The notes beneath the pieces were generated by a model. That model was not told where the DNA came from and ran no database searches. It saw nothing but the letters and a program-made list of their open reading frames with translations. Below are positions 10,511 through 21,952 of a DNA stretch of 64,000 nt, piece after piece. A program made the translations under genes and the position numbers. Source of the stretch: Massospora cicadina (taxonomy: Eukaryota > Entomophthoromycota > Entomophthoromycetes > Entomophthorales > Entomophthoraceae); assembly GCA_022478985.1 (NCBI GenBank), contig JAKSZP010014532.1, positions 152,753 to 216,752 of the forward strand. Direction: 5' to 3'. Numbering within the stretch: position 1 is the stretch's first letter; every line of letters begins with the position of its first letter.

Positions 10511-12140
10511 TGAAGGTGATTATTTTTTACATTTTTTGTTAATTCACTATGTTCAATTGGTTTTGGCTGAGTGGTTGATGGTTTTATATTGATTTGATAG
10601 AATTTGATTTCTTATTTTTATTGATGGTCATCTACCAATAGATAATAGATTAGGATTACCTGATAAAACTTTAGACCACAAAAAGCTCTGGGTAAATCTG
10701 GGTATTAACAAAAATTAAGCAAAAGATTTCTTTACAAAGATATCATTGTGTCTATGCATCTATTTAGGGTGTATTTTCTCATGAAGAAATAAAACAAAAA
10801 ACAAACATGGCATAAGTACTTTATAAAGTTTGAGAATGGTAATAAACTATTTTATAATAAAAACATAGCTTTTTAATATCAGTTCTATATAAGATCAGAA
10901 AATAGATGCTTCTAATGGTATTATCAATTCAATATGTGCTTTAATATTCATTTAATTTGAATAGTTTCATAGGTTTTGATAAGTGGCTGGTAGTTTTTGG
11001 TTGTTTTATAAGTTCAACAATTAATTTTAGCTAATTGAATTTAATTTTCATTTGATTTGCTAAGCTCAATAGTTTAAAATGGTAGATGGTTTAGTTAAAG
11101 CTATATTTTTAATTGGTTTCGGGTGAGTGGTTGATATTTTTTAGTTAATATGATAGTTCAGTTGGTTTTGGCTAAATAGTTACTGATCTATATTGTTTTA
11201 TAGTTTTTAATTAAAGTTGGCCAAGTGGTTGTTAGTTGGATAACGCAATAGGTTTAAAGGGTTAACTTATTATTGGCCATCTACCAATGGCAACTAAAAC
11301 GATCTATTATAATAATCTGGTAAATATAAACTTAAGCAAAGCTGGGTTACTTGGCTAGTCTCAGATAAAATTTAAAGCCTAGGTATGTTTAAGCTATTAA
11401 ATTGCTGTTATAGATTACTTAGATCCTCAGTTGCAGTGGCTTAGCTAAATTTTTAAACTGTATTATCAGAGGATATAAATCAACAAACTTTTGTCATCTA
11501 AATCTGATAATTTGTTTCTTGGCTAAGTCTTACTTAGATTATTATAGATTTGTTGCTTATTTAATTGATATTTTGTAAAGTATATATTGGCTCATGTGTC
11601 TCTTTACATATATTTGGTTATCCATTATATGCAAAATTAAGTATTAAATTTAAAATTAAAACAATAGAAGGGAATATAAAACTAAAAAATTATTTATTTC
11701 TACTTTCTTTATTTAATACAATAATGCTTTAACCGGTTATAAGGTTTTTCCTGTTACTTTTAAGCTATGACTCAATCATTTACTTAAAAACACTTTATAA
11801 AGTTACTAGCTCTAAACCTGTTCTATGCCTGGGTGTTAAACATTTTTATTAATAAATGGATTACCCAACGTTGCTTAATTTTATATTTACCTAACATTTT
11901 AATTAACTTTAGCTCTTATTTTGGTAGGTGAGATACCGATCAATAAGTCTAGGAAGTAATTACTCTATTTTATCAATTAGTTAACCACCAACAGCTTTAA
12001 AAATCACAATAGATCTATTTAATCGACCAACCAAATACCAAGTGATTGGCAAAATCAATTAAATCTATTTAATTACTTACATATCATCTACTTAAATAAA
12101 AAAATTAAATCTATTGAATAACCTAAAAACACTAACTACT
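10511..12140. other. AT-rich filler with reverse-strand ~47-bp repeat
   Basis: No gene is visible. About 10540-11260 contains units such as CAATTGGTTTTGGCTGAGTG and GTGGTTGATGG, the reverse complement of the array at 6940. Forward units reappear at 11955-12145. Confidence 0.55.
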
Positions 12141-12155
12141 TGCCACATTATATTG

Positions 12156-14038
12156 AGTTATCTAAGCCAAACTGACCAGGGGATGGAAGTACTGAGTGCT
12201 CAAGGAGTGCAATTAAAATCTATAACAAACTGAAACACCCATATAGGCATCTTAAATCAAAATAAACAAAAAACACAAACCATGTGGGAAAGTAGTTAAC
12301 TAATATTAAACTATGGTGGAGAAGGAGGGGGACTAGGAGGAAGCTTAGTACTTAACCCTATGCCACATCTGACTCTGACAAAGGCAGAAGGAAAAGGCAT
12401 GGGGGCATCCACAGAATGAGGTGCATGATGTGAAAAGGGAGGGTTAAATTAGCAAACTTGGCCATGCTGAGGGCCTCAAAATAATTAGTGAGGCGTTGCT
12501 TAGCAGTCATTCAGATTTTGGGAAGACAAGCCATACTTGTGGCATTTGTAGGTGTGTTACAGTTGGAATTAATTGTCATTTAAAAAATCAAAACTACAAT
12601 AGCATGTAAGCTTAGTGCAACATCATGAAGAATAAATTTGGTGACATGTGGAAATCCAGGGGAGATTTGGCCTTGAGAAAACCAGAACCCAACATGTCAA
12701 CTGATTTAAGGGTTGCCTTATGGAGGGGAATGTTTTCAGGGGAGGAAGCTGCAGCCATGGCGAGTTGATGGTCACTAAGGAATGGTTCAGCATTATGTTT
12801 AAACATATCACTTGGGGTTATTCTGAGCATCAAAGTTAAATTCAAAAATTTGACTAAAGTCAATTTTTTTGGGTGAGAACAGGATGATTTTACCCAATGT
12901 ATTAACCTCATACAATAAATCCCATGGATTCTGGTTAATTTTAATAGGGGCATTGGTGAAAAGTTGGGAATGGGCAAGAAAATGGGATGGTTCTTGGATG
13001 GCAACAGTAGTCCAATCCTGATCCTGATTGTCTGAACTCAATGCAGGGGTTTGAGTGTGGTAGGAGTTATGGATGGAAGGTAAATATCGTGCTGACATCT
13101 GGACAATCTGGCTGAGTGCATAGTGGCAGCAAAACACCCCATTATAGTAATTTCAATGAATTACCAGAAATGGGGTCAGGAGTGTTAGATACATTGGTTT
13201 GGGGACAAAAATTTATACAGATCTATCTCAAAACATAGAGGACAAATTTGTTGATCATATTGACATGAGCCAAAAGAAATAACCTGACTTTGCAGCAATG
13301 TGTGCCCGCAGGGGATCTGTTGGCAATGCTGGGGTGATGAGGGGTGATGGTGGCAATGGTATGAGGGGCAGCAAGGCGCTCTGCACCAGAGTTAACAGCA
13401 AAGTAGAGTCAAGGGTGAGCGCTATAGGCAGAAAGACTAATATTAACTCATCAAACAAAAGTTGGGATGGGAGTTGAAAAGGGAGATTTGAAAATGACAC
13501 TATCATTATTGTGTCAATGGAAAATCAAGTATGATTGATGGAAATAGGAGTGTGTTTATAAATTAAAGGAGGTTATTCATCATAGAAGTGTCCTTCACAG
13601 TTGGAAACCTATATTAAAATAGCCCTTATGAGGGAAGAAGTCAATAAAGCTCAATGGCATAAAGGCAGCAGTGAAAAGCTCAATAATTGCATTGTCAGCA
13701 TATAGAAATAGTCATCCATAGTCAACACTCAGGAAAAAGTGAATGTTGGATTATGGTAGGGCACATGGGGGATAAGATAGATGAAGGCGTGTGATTCTGA
13801 GCGCGAAATCCTTTAGTAGAACAAAGTGACCATAGTGTTGGGCAGACATTTTGTTCCCATATGCATGCATATAACTGCAGGGCAGAAAATTCTAGGTAGT
13901 GGAGCGCCATTGCTCATACTGAAGCAACAGGCAGTGGAGCCAATGACATGAGTGGTAAGTGGTTGGCAATTAAAGGTGGTAAAATAGGCTGTTTATCTCA
14001 AAATTTCCTGATAAGTTGTCAGGCAGAAAGAGCTTTTT
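12156..14038 (-). mobile_element. Gag-only retroelement, copy 2
   Basis: This 1883-bp insertion is flanked by TGCCACATTATATTG (12141-12155) and TGTCACATTATATTG (14039-14053), a 15-bp TSD with one mismatch. The minus-strand ORF remnants at 12612-13910 match copy 1: SDHQLAMAAASSPE parallels SDHQLTLAAMASPQ, INQNPWDLL parallels VNQNPWDIL, and LPFQLPSQLLFDELI parallels LPSHLPPQVLYAQLV. The tail is decayed beyond CCATCCCCTGGTCAG. It is more mutated than copy 1, and its zinc-knuckle region is hard to trace. Confidence 0.8.
12612..13910 (-). pseudogene. Gag-like ORF of copy 2 (fragmented)
   Basis: Four open segments (13910-13722, 13506-13255, 13137-12808 and 13004-12612) in different frames follow the order of the copy 1 protein. 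The N-terminal core (FPYAD...FKGYF) is heavily disrupted near 13600-13720. No enzymatic motif is present. Confidence 0.6.
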
Positions 14039-14214
14039 TGTCACATTATATTGTAATTTAAGTATATAAAACAGATATACTATTATATAAGGACTCAGTA
14101 AAGTACTTCAGCTAACGCTTTAAGTGTTTAGTTGAATTGATAGGGTTTTTTGCAAAGCAGCTCAATCTTATTCATAATATTTGATTATAGGTATTTAAAA
14201 TTAATTGAGGTGGG

Positions 14215-14285
14215 TCAATGATGGGACAAATATACCACACTAAGTTTTTTTATAGCCTGTACAGGTTTCAAACATGTGTTGAACA
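14215..14285. repeat. Second copy of the 4405 dispersed repeat
   Basis: GGGACAAATATACCACAC, a T-run and GTACAGGTTTCAAAC match 4411-4465. An inverted ACAAAACCTGTAC follows at about 14283-14295, so a small hairpin with GTACAGGTTT is possible. Confidence 0.4.
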
Positions 14286-14569
14286 AAACCTGTACTAAAT
14301 TGGAAGCAAGAATTACCCTGCCAGGATAACTAACCTTGGTTATAGATATTTTATAATGGGACTTTACTTTGCTGCAACAATTAATTTCTCAATTTGAAAC
14401 TAATCAAATTGGTTGAATAGATTGAAAGAAGTACAATAAATTTCATTATATTATGACTGATGGATATCTAGCGCATTATATTAAAGATTAAAATTTTGGT
14501 TATCATCATAATTAAACCAACTGATATTATGATTAAGTATAAAAAGTATTAAAACATTTTAATCAATAA

Positions 14570-14843
14570 TGAGGAAAGTGCTCAGTGGTAGAATATGGAC
14601 TCAATGACCACTGCATCCTGAGTCAATTCTGGTAGTTAAACTTTAAATAAGGCACAATAATAACTATGGCAGTGTTGCGCACCAATGCTCTAAAAATAAG
14701 ATAGTAGATAGCAAGGCGGTCCGTGGAGTTCCTAGCCTATCAGAATGCTGCATATGGAGGTTTACCTAGAATTTATACTACTTTCCTATTTCCTCATTAA
14801 TTAATGTGGTGTACGTCTTCAGGTCAGCACACCTCAAGTAAAA
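14570..14843 (+). mobile_element. SINE copy, decayed
   Basis: The head CTCAGTGGTAGAATATGG and GAGTCAATTCTGG (decayed A and B boxes) is followed by a body with TGTTGCGCACCAATGC and GGCGGTCCGTGGAGTTCC. The 3' tail is CACCTCAAGTAAAA. A TSD is not clear. CpG loss relative to the 5031 copy suggests greater age. Confidence 0.75.
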
Positions 14844-15138
14844 ATGGTTAAAATAATATGTTCTTTGGTTTTTCTAAGCATTATAGTTACTATTAGAATA
14901 ATCAAATTAGGTATAATGACCTTGAGATGCAGTTTGATGGTTATTTGGTTTATTTTATAGGATCAATGGTTTTGCTAGGTGATTTGGTTATTATTTAGTT
15001 AACAAAAGGAGCAATAGTTTTCCTAAGTGGTTCAGTGGGCATCCAGCTTGTATTATCTAAGAGTTAAAAAATTCATATTTAAAATTAATGGGACTAAATG
15101 ATATTCCAAGCAAAGCCGCTGATTGTAGCTAGTCTTAT
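14844..15138. other. AT-rich spacer with repeat remnants
   Basis: Reverse-strand ~47-bp repeat remnants (GGTTTTGCTAGGTGATTTGG, CCTAAGTGGTTCAG) lie at about 14920-15060. No gene is visible. Confidence 0.45.
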
Positions 15139-15198
15139 TATATTTGTTTATTTGAGGTAGGAGGACCATGGGAGAAACTCTACTAAAAAGAAAGTATT

Positions 15199-15482
15199 TT
15201 TTATTCTATTCAAGGTGGGCTGACCTGAGGAGAATACTGCACCAATTAAAGGTATCCAATGTATGGGAAAGAAGGCTAAAACCCAGAAAACCTCCATGTG
15301 CAGTGTATGATAGGCCAGTAACTCCATGGACTGCCTTTGCTATTTGCTATCTTAGTTTGGGGCATTGATGAGCAACGCCAACCCAGTCATAATTGTCCCC
15401 TACCCAAAGTTCTTGTACCATAATTGAACTTGATGAGGCAGTGGTAGAGGGTCCATGTTCTACCACTGGGGTATCCTCTCAT
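15199..15482 (-). mobile_element. SINE copy, minus orientation, with TSD
   Basis: This copy is flanked by TACTAAAAAGAAAGTA at 15181-15196 and 15483-15498, a perfect 16-bp TSD. Read on the minus strand it begins with AGGATACCCCAGTGGTAG and ends near ACCTTGAATAG. It is inserted into the 3' end of the LINE, so it post-dates that LINE copy. Confidence 0.85.
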
Positions 15483-15599
15483 TACTAAAAAGAAAGTAAT
15501 TAAAATAAAAGAAAGGCTGAAAATTTCTAGGAGCCCTTACAACTCAGCAAAATTTTTTATCCAACTCCGTCCTTGTTTTCAGGGTGAGGTGGTAGAAAT

Positions 15600-17880
15600 A
15601 ATGGAGAGACTTAAGTGTCTTGAAAGGATATCCAGAGAATAAAGGTGTGGGAGTATGTGTCTATCTCCAGGAACCAGCTAGTTTCAATGATTGTATTTGG
15701 AAGAGCCATTTAAAACCCTGATCCCAAAGAACCAAATTTTGGAAGTTGCGTGTAAGATGGCAATGTTTTTGACTGAGCATTTTCATCATAGTGAGAGACG
15801 CCTTATTGATAGCTTCCAGGATGGAAGATTGGATCGCCCATAATGTCATGGATGCAATTAGTGCTCTAAGGGTTTCTGAGAAATTTGTGAAATCACTTGT
15901 ATGGCAAATGTATCATGAGTAAATTAAAAGTAGTAATTTCAAAAATTGAACCAGATATGATATTTCTATACAAATGACATTGGATGTGGGGCAGCCCTCT
16001 ACCCAATGTATTAAAGTATTATGTACGCTGCATATTGGTCAATGGTTGACAATTACATTGGACCTATCTGCTGTGCAATATTTTTATAAGGATTTTTTCA
16101 AAAAAATGGGATTTTGTTTTATGTGTAATAAAGAATGATGAGTATTTACTCACATCTTCTTTTGATCTTTTGGGGAGTAAGGAGTATCCAAAGAATCTAT
16201 TAGGTCAATCCTTGCTAGAGTTTTTGGAAACTTTGGGGTGGAAGGGTTAGGATTTATTGGTACATCATCAAATAGTTGAAAAGTATCTTGTATCTGCCCT
16301 ACAATGATTTGGTTTCAGGTCAATTATTTTAAAATCTCAGTTGGAATGTTTGTTAATATTTAGCGTGCCTTTACATGAGGATGGGCACAATAGGGGTCAG
16401 ATGCATTGGGGGATATGATAGGTATCTTAATAAAGTACTGGGTGCATTAGGATTCACCAGAACTTATACTCTTTCTAAACTGCCTCTTGCTGTCTTAGAC
16501 CAATGTAAGGCTTGAGGGTTAGAATTAATCACTTAGACAATCTATTTTCTCAATATATATGGATTAATTGTTGGTGGAAATTGAGGAGTCCCACGCCTCC
16601 AAAGGTTTATTGAATAAAAGAGTTTTTCAATACTGATATGTGCCTTTATGCCATAATAAAACCATGATTGTAATATATCTCTTAGTGAGTTAAAGAAGGT
16701 GGTATATGGTATGGCATTTTCGGTGTACCATTTTATTGTCATTATCAAAGTATCAGGTAATAAACTTTCCCTACAAGCCCTGTTGAGCGTCATGAATGAT
16801 AGCTACTTTATTTGAGATGCTGATAATAACTTTTATCCCTATAACTGTAGATGTTATCCTCCATAATTCAGCCATCCATCTAAACGTAAGATGGTTTGGG
16901 TAGAGGGGTATCTCTGAATGTTATGATTAACCTCATAATTGATGTTGGCGAGAAGTTCCAATATGTTATTGATGCTAATGCTTGCCAAGTAGTAGAAGCT
17001 CAGTCTTGTGTCAATTAATTTTGGCATTACTTACTTGTTTGCTTAAATTAAAGTATTTTCAAGTTGTGGGTATTTATTGTATTGGAAAACCACTACCACG
17101 CAGTCATCTACAAATGAAACATTTTGTAGGCTTTTGCCCTAAGAGGCAATGCTTTCCAGTTCTAATATATGACTCACAGTACTGGATTCAGCTCTAATTT
17201 GTAAAGCAATGGCATTAGGGGTCGCCCTGTTTCAAACTGCGCTGTGGGAGAATAGAGTATAAACAAATTCTTTTCAAGGATAGCCATTGTTAATGACTCA
17301 GTTGAAAGCATATACAGTTGTAAATTGAGTTAGTAGGTGTAAAGTTTCAAAGTTGCCTAATGTACTTCCAATGAACGCTATCATATGCCCTTTTTGGTCT
17401 AAAAGTATCAGCGTACATCTGACTTAGTGGCACATGCTGGCAACGGTGTAATGCTGTTTGATTGATGCAATTGGGGACAAATTAATATTTGTTTCTTGAT
17501 ATGGAAGTTTCAGCAATTTTACTCATCCACTTTTTGATAGTATGTTAGAAATTTTTTTGAGTCTGCCTTGGTGAGTGATATAGGGCGCTAACTATCCAAG
17601 TCAATTGGATCACCTTTTTGAATAAGAGTACAACAAAGGCTTCTTATCCTTCAGGCAGTAAGCATGTATCTAAAAGCAATTATAGATGGACACTTTGAGT
17701 AGAGGTACAATTAAATTAAAGTGTATCATGTAGAAATGCTAGGCACTGCATCTGGGACAGGGCTTTTTAGTGGGGTGCCCAGCATACAGAATCCTATAGC
17801 ATTTTGTAAGAAAACATTAACTAGACTGATTATGTTATTAGGAGTTTACATTTTAATTTAACTAAGATTTCTGATAACTT
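15600..17880 (-). pseudogene. LINE reverse transcriptase (inactivated)
   Basis: RT motifs appear in order on the minus strand, with stops and frame changes between them. LIQKGDPIDLDS and RPISLTKAD (about 17560-17640) match the LINE fingers motif KKGDP..NYRPISL. RAYDSVHWKYI (about 17350-17400) matches the FDSV..W box. FVDDCVVVV (about 17080-17115) is the F/Y-A/V-DD catalytic box. GGVGLLNFHQQ (about 16590-16620) is the typical GGLGL motif after the thumb. The order and spacing exclude an LTR-type RT. The frame is broken in many places, so it is inactive. The clade was not assigned. Confidence 0.75.
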
Positions 17881-17916
17881 CTGGGTAACTGTAATCTATT
17901 TGATATAATGCAATAT

Positions 17917-18619
17917 TTTGAGGTGAGTTCTATAACTATCAAATTTACAAAGAAGAAAGGAAGGTCCAAAACTCAACCAACAAGGAGATGACTTTATTAA
18001 TATTTATAAAAACTTATCATGAGCGTGGGGCAACACTTTCTTGGTTTATAGATATAAAATGGAAGACCTCCTTAAGGAGGTAAACGGCTAGGCTGACAAA
18101 AGGTAGCATCTGATGATTAAATATCATAAAAATAGCCTTATTCGAAGAAAAGAGAAATGACCAACAGAGAAATTGGTTGGATAAACACTACTATAAGGAA
18201 AGTTGAGGCGATATGTCTGGATCATTTTATTGAGGCTTTGATTAATTTTTGCCAATAACAAGAGACTACCATCTATAATAGTCTCATAACTTGAGTCTGC
18301 GTAGACTCAAGATATTGACACAAGCTGAATATTATCTTTTTCAGTAATATTCTATTTTGATGACATATCAAACCCTCATTTGAAGATTAAGTATACAGCC
18401 ATCCTTGTAAAAACTATACCTGGCGACCTTAAATGCCACTGATATAACACCATGAATATCATCAAATGATTTTCTGGGATTATCCTGGGATTGCTTGGCC
18501 TTAAACTAGTGTTGATACAAGGTATATCTAAGATCAGGGAAGGCTATCAACTTTATTCCTTTTCCCTCCTTAATTACTTCTTAACTTCAAGATTAACACC
18601 AAAAACATGTCATGAGGCA
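17917..18619 (-). repeat. 3' LTR of element A
   Basis: This LTR pairs with 38400-39091. Shared landmarks are GAAGGAAGG near the left end, GACCTCCTTAAGGAGGT, GAGACTACC, and the right end CATGAGGCA (CATGAGACA in the 5' LTR). On the minus strand TATAG at 18195 precedes GTTGGTCA (18165-18158) by 30 nt, giving a clear promoter and start. GAATAAG follows as a candidate polyadenylation signal. Confidence 0.8.
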
Positions 18620-19021
18620 TTACTTACCCTCCAGTTTCTGAGGCACCACCCCTCCATCCGTGGTGTCAGCAAAAGAGAAGTTTTTATGGGCTAAGATAAC
18701 TTCATGGCTGCAGTTTCAGGGTTGAACTTGGGACCAGAGAAATCAGGAAAGAGATTATGGAAAGAGGCAATAAAGTCTTAAGCATAAGTGCATTCACAAT
18801 AAGGAACCAAGCTATCCTCTTCAGCATCAAACCTCTTTCAAGATACAGATAGTCCAGCCTTCTTTTCACATGACAAGAGGCCACAATCCCCTATAACTCC
18901 CACTCCAGTGCCCTCATTCACAAGGTGCAGCTTTGGTGTCTCAGGATGTAACCCTCAAACCGTGTCAACTTTCTATAATGGAACATAGAAAAGATTCTGA
19001 ATTTAGGAGGAAGATCCAACT
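18620..19021 (-). pseudogene. Chromodomain and pol C-terminus of element A
   Basis: The frame IVASCHVKRRLDYL, then (after a frameshift) RFDAEEDSLVPYCE, matches the chromodomain of element C (IVASHRVKRILEYLVSWKGFDAAENSWV). The aromatic cage and WKG core are damaged. In chromoviruses this module sits after the integrase and directs insertion to modified chromatin. It connects across the solo LTR to the integrase at 19923. Confidence 0.65.
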
Positions 19022-19026
19022 GATAC

Positions 19027-19917
19027 TGTCAAGAGAGTGTCTGTAACTCTCTCGTTCCCAGCAAGATGATGTGGGATGCAAACCCATATTGCTAGGGAAC
19101 TAGCTGTTAGAAGAATGGGAAGACAAGCACCTCGAGCAGTGCCAGTGCAAAAGGTACCCCAGGCAAGTGTATAAATAGCAACATAAAATACCAGTTAAGT
19201 AAGAAACAACATCGCTTGAGTGGACCCTAAAGGGGCGTCCATAATAAAGTGTGGCTTGATGTCAGGGGCTTTGGGTGCCTCAATCTGGAGGGGACCTGGG
19301 CGGCCCACAGGTGCTTTGGGATTTTGGTAAATTGTGAGATAAGGTAGTGGTCCACATGGTTGGAGACCTCCCTGAAGAGGTCCACCACCAAGTTTGCCCA
19401 AGGAACCATTAGGAAAACGTAAAATAATGGGGGGTTTTTATTAAGCAAGTCGATCAACAAGGAGTGTTGATCACAAAAACCTATTTAAAATGAATTGGGG
19501 AAATTTGGGTTCTGCGGAAATGCACCCAAGCCATGATGCTCCAATAAACAGACGCTTCTGTCAGTTTTGGTAAAATACACCAAAAGTGCCTTCACTTGAG
19601 TAATCGATTGAAGCCTTATTTTACCTGAAGTCAAAATCTCATAGCTGGAGCAGGACTAAACCCTTGCTCTCCAACCAAGCTAACTGAACCATCATTATTC
19701 AAAATGTAAATTGTTCATTTTAGGGTCTGAGCTGAAATAAGAGGCTGGGCGTTTTGCACCCCATTAGTATCAACCTGGGCTTGCTTGGCTTGCACCCAGC
19801 GTTGATCTAAGGTGTGCTACAAGTCAGGAAGAGCCTGAAGCTTCATCTTCTGGGCCTCCTGTCGCCCAGCCTTATCCCTAGCATCAGTGCCTACTATCAT
19901 GTCATCCAACCATGACA
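19027..19917 (-). repeat. Solo LTR, C2 subfamily
   Basis: The perfect 5-bp TSD GATAC lies at 19022-19026 and 19918-19922, inside the pol of element A. Minus-strand ends are TGTCATGG and ...TTGACA. U3 encodes SWLDDMIVGTDARDK and QEAQKMKLQALPDL, with the DGS-type segment seen in element C; R/U5 encodes GRPGPLQIEAPKAPD and MDAPLGSTQAM. The same subfamily occurs at 47249-48141 on the plus strand. Confidence 0.85.
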
Positions 19918-19922
19918 GATAC

Positions 19923-21286
19923 GAGGCATGGCCCACCTTTATAACAATGCAGTACTTTCTTATTCTCTTTGATCCCAGTTTCTTACATTGCTTCTTCATT
20001 GTAATGTTTATGGCTTCCAGAATCAACAAATCTCCTTCCTTATATCTAGGCCCTACCCTTCTCTTCCCATCCACGTTCTTCTTGTAGCTCTTCATTGCTG
20101 AGTTCAAATTGTTATTTACCTCCTGATGTACTTTCTTGATGAAATTGAAAAAGTCTACCATAATTACTACCTTGGTCCCACAACTGGGTTCCATGTTAAA
20201 TGAGGGGTCATAACCATAGTTAGAAAAGAAGGGAGAGCACCCAATAAAAGAATGATGGGAGTTAACATAATTGAATTGAGCCAAAAGAAGGTTCAAAACC
20301 AGTCTGAGTGAACAGATACCATATAGCACCGCAAGAATTTTCCAAGGCATTAGTTAAATCGTTCTGTCTGCCCATCAGATTGTGAGTGGAATGCTGGTGA
20401 ACGGCAGGGGCATATCTTTAAAGCCTTGCAAGGTTCTTCCCAGAATAAGGATGTGAACTATGGTACATGATCACTGATGTTCTCCTTAGGTATGCCATAA
20501 GTGTAAGAAACATGGGAGATAAACAGCTTATCCATTTGAGCCGCAGTCAATTTGAAGTGGCATGAGATATGTAGGCAAACTTTGTTAAGCAGAAAATAAC
20601 ATAATAATGGCATCTTACCTCTCTTAGAGAGGTAAATTCACAATAAAAATAACTAACAATGAATTTCAAGGCCCTTCTTTTTCTGGACTGAAACCAACAG
20701 CCCAGCAAGGGGATGAAGATTTATTTTCATACTGATGTACGCAAGACGCTCCTTGTCATACAGAGCTATCTGGGCTGATCTACCTTTCAGTTATATGTGT
20801 GGCAGATAGAGCTCCAGGCTTTCGCCTTACCAGAATGACCCACGGTTATTCTATCATAATACTCCCTGATTAGTTCCAGGCAAAGAAGTCTTACAGGAAT
20901 CCATAAGCATTCCTGGAACCATACCACATTATCCTTTAAATAATACTCCTTTATTAAATCTTCTCAGTCCAAGTTGCACAGAAAATAATTATACTATACT
21001 CTGGGGACAAAGATTGTAGCAAGGCAACCCATCTAAACATACTATAGTCATCCTGGTTCTCTAGGGAAGCAAAACCAGGAGCACAGATAACTAAAGATGG
21101 CTTAGTAGACATAAATGTACCCTGAGGAATCACCAAGTGAGAAATGTGGAGCTCCACCTCTTTGGGTTCAGAAGCTAATTTTGGATTGCAACTTAAAGCA
21201 TCAGCTAAACCATTCTCCTTGCTTTTGTGAACTCATAAAAGAACACAAATTATGCAAGAGTTTCATACCAACAAGTCTAATGTAGG
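19923..21286 (-). pseudogene. Integrase and RNase H end of element A
   Basis: The C-terminal integrase reads LAQFNYVNSHHSFIGCSPFF, then NYGYDPSFNMEP and the GPY-like RVGPRYKEGDLL. Further upstream on the minus strand the core (about 20350-20700) and the HHCC region (about 20750-20900) match element C, as does the RNase H end with CSKQGEW-like text near 21200. Element D interrupts it at 21286, where C continues with an uninterrupted AAGTGGGGTTAG site. Multiple stops make it inactive. Confidence 0.7.
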
Positions 21287-21412
21287 TGTTGGACATTTCA
21301 ATATATGTTCAATAGTGGAAAATATTTGAGCATCGTCCCTACACTAGATTACCTCTCAAAAACTACCTTAGGGGAAAACTAAATATCTAACAATTTTAAT
21401 ATAAAAAAATTA

Positions 21413-21710
21413 AGGGGAGGATACCCAAGTGGTAGAGTAGGGTCCTCTACCGCTGCCTCCCCAAGTTCAATTCCAGTACTGGAACTTTGGGTAAGGGACA
21501 ATTATTACTGTGTTGGCGTTGTGCACCAATGCCCTGAACCAAGATAGCAAATAGCAAAGGAAGTCCATGGAGTTCCTGGCCTATCATACGTTGCATGTGG
21601 AGGTTTGTCAGATTTTATCCTCCTTTCCCATTCATTTGATTTCCCTTAATTGGTGCAGTATTATCCCCAGGTTGGCCCACCTCAAATAAAAATAAAAATA
21701 TAAAAAATTA
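21413..21710 (+). mobile_element. SINE copy in D 5' LTR, plus strand
   Basis: The head GGATACCCAAGTGGTAGAGT and B box AAGTTCAATTCC lead to the tail AGGTTGGCCCACCTCAAATAAAA. The flanking ATATAAAAAAATTA (21399-21412) and ATATAAAAAATTA (21698-21710) form a 13-14 bp TSD. It is nearly full length. Confidence 0.8.
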
Positions 21711-21719
21711 TTATTACTA

Positions 21720-21952
21720 ATTTGAGGTGTGTTGACCTTGGGATGATACTGCATTAACAATGGGGAAATAGAAATGAAATCAATAGAAAGAAAGATAAGG
21801 TCTGGTAACTTCCATGCTCAGTGTTCTGATAAGCCAGATTTTCCATGGACTGCCTTGCTAGCCACTATCTTAGTTCAGGGCATTGGTATGCAACGCCAAC
21901 AAAGTCAAAATCATCTCTAATTTCATCTACTGCGATTGAACTTGGGAGGCAG
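21720..21952 (-). mobile_element. 5'-truncated SINE, inverted neighbour
   Basis: It starts at the tail (TTTGAGGTGTGTTGACC on the plus strand) and ends at the B-box region (ATTGAACTTGGGAGGCAG), so the A-box part is missing. With the plus copy next to it the transcript of D's LTR would contain a long inverted repeat. A TSD is not clear. Confidence 0.75.

Larger units (their letters stand above)
15147..17916 (-). mobile_element. LINE (non-LTR retrotransposon), 3' part
   Basis: This minus-strand LINE keeps the reverse transcriptase and 3' end. The last bases (about 15147-15175) read CCTACCTCAAATAAAC on the minus strand, the same terminal tail as the gag-only elements and SINEs. A SINE (15199-15482) is inserted near the end. 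On the 5' side the LINE is cut at 17916 by the LTR of element A and resumes at 39092: the frame ending FEMAQLMIHL there continues into ITVTQKLSEILVKLK here. It is the likely source of the enzymes that move the two non-autonomous families. Confidence 0.75.

Noticed and set aside
19817..20350. A fusion of integrase and the SWLDDMIVGT domain as a real polyprotein junction
   Set aside because: The join is the boundary of a solo LTR inserted with a GATAC TSD and is in frame by chance.
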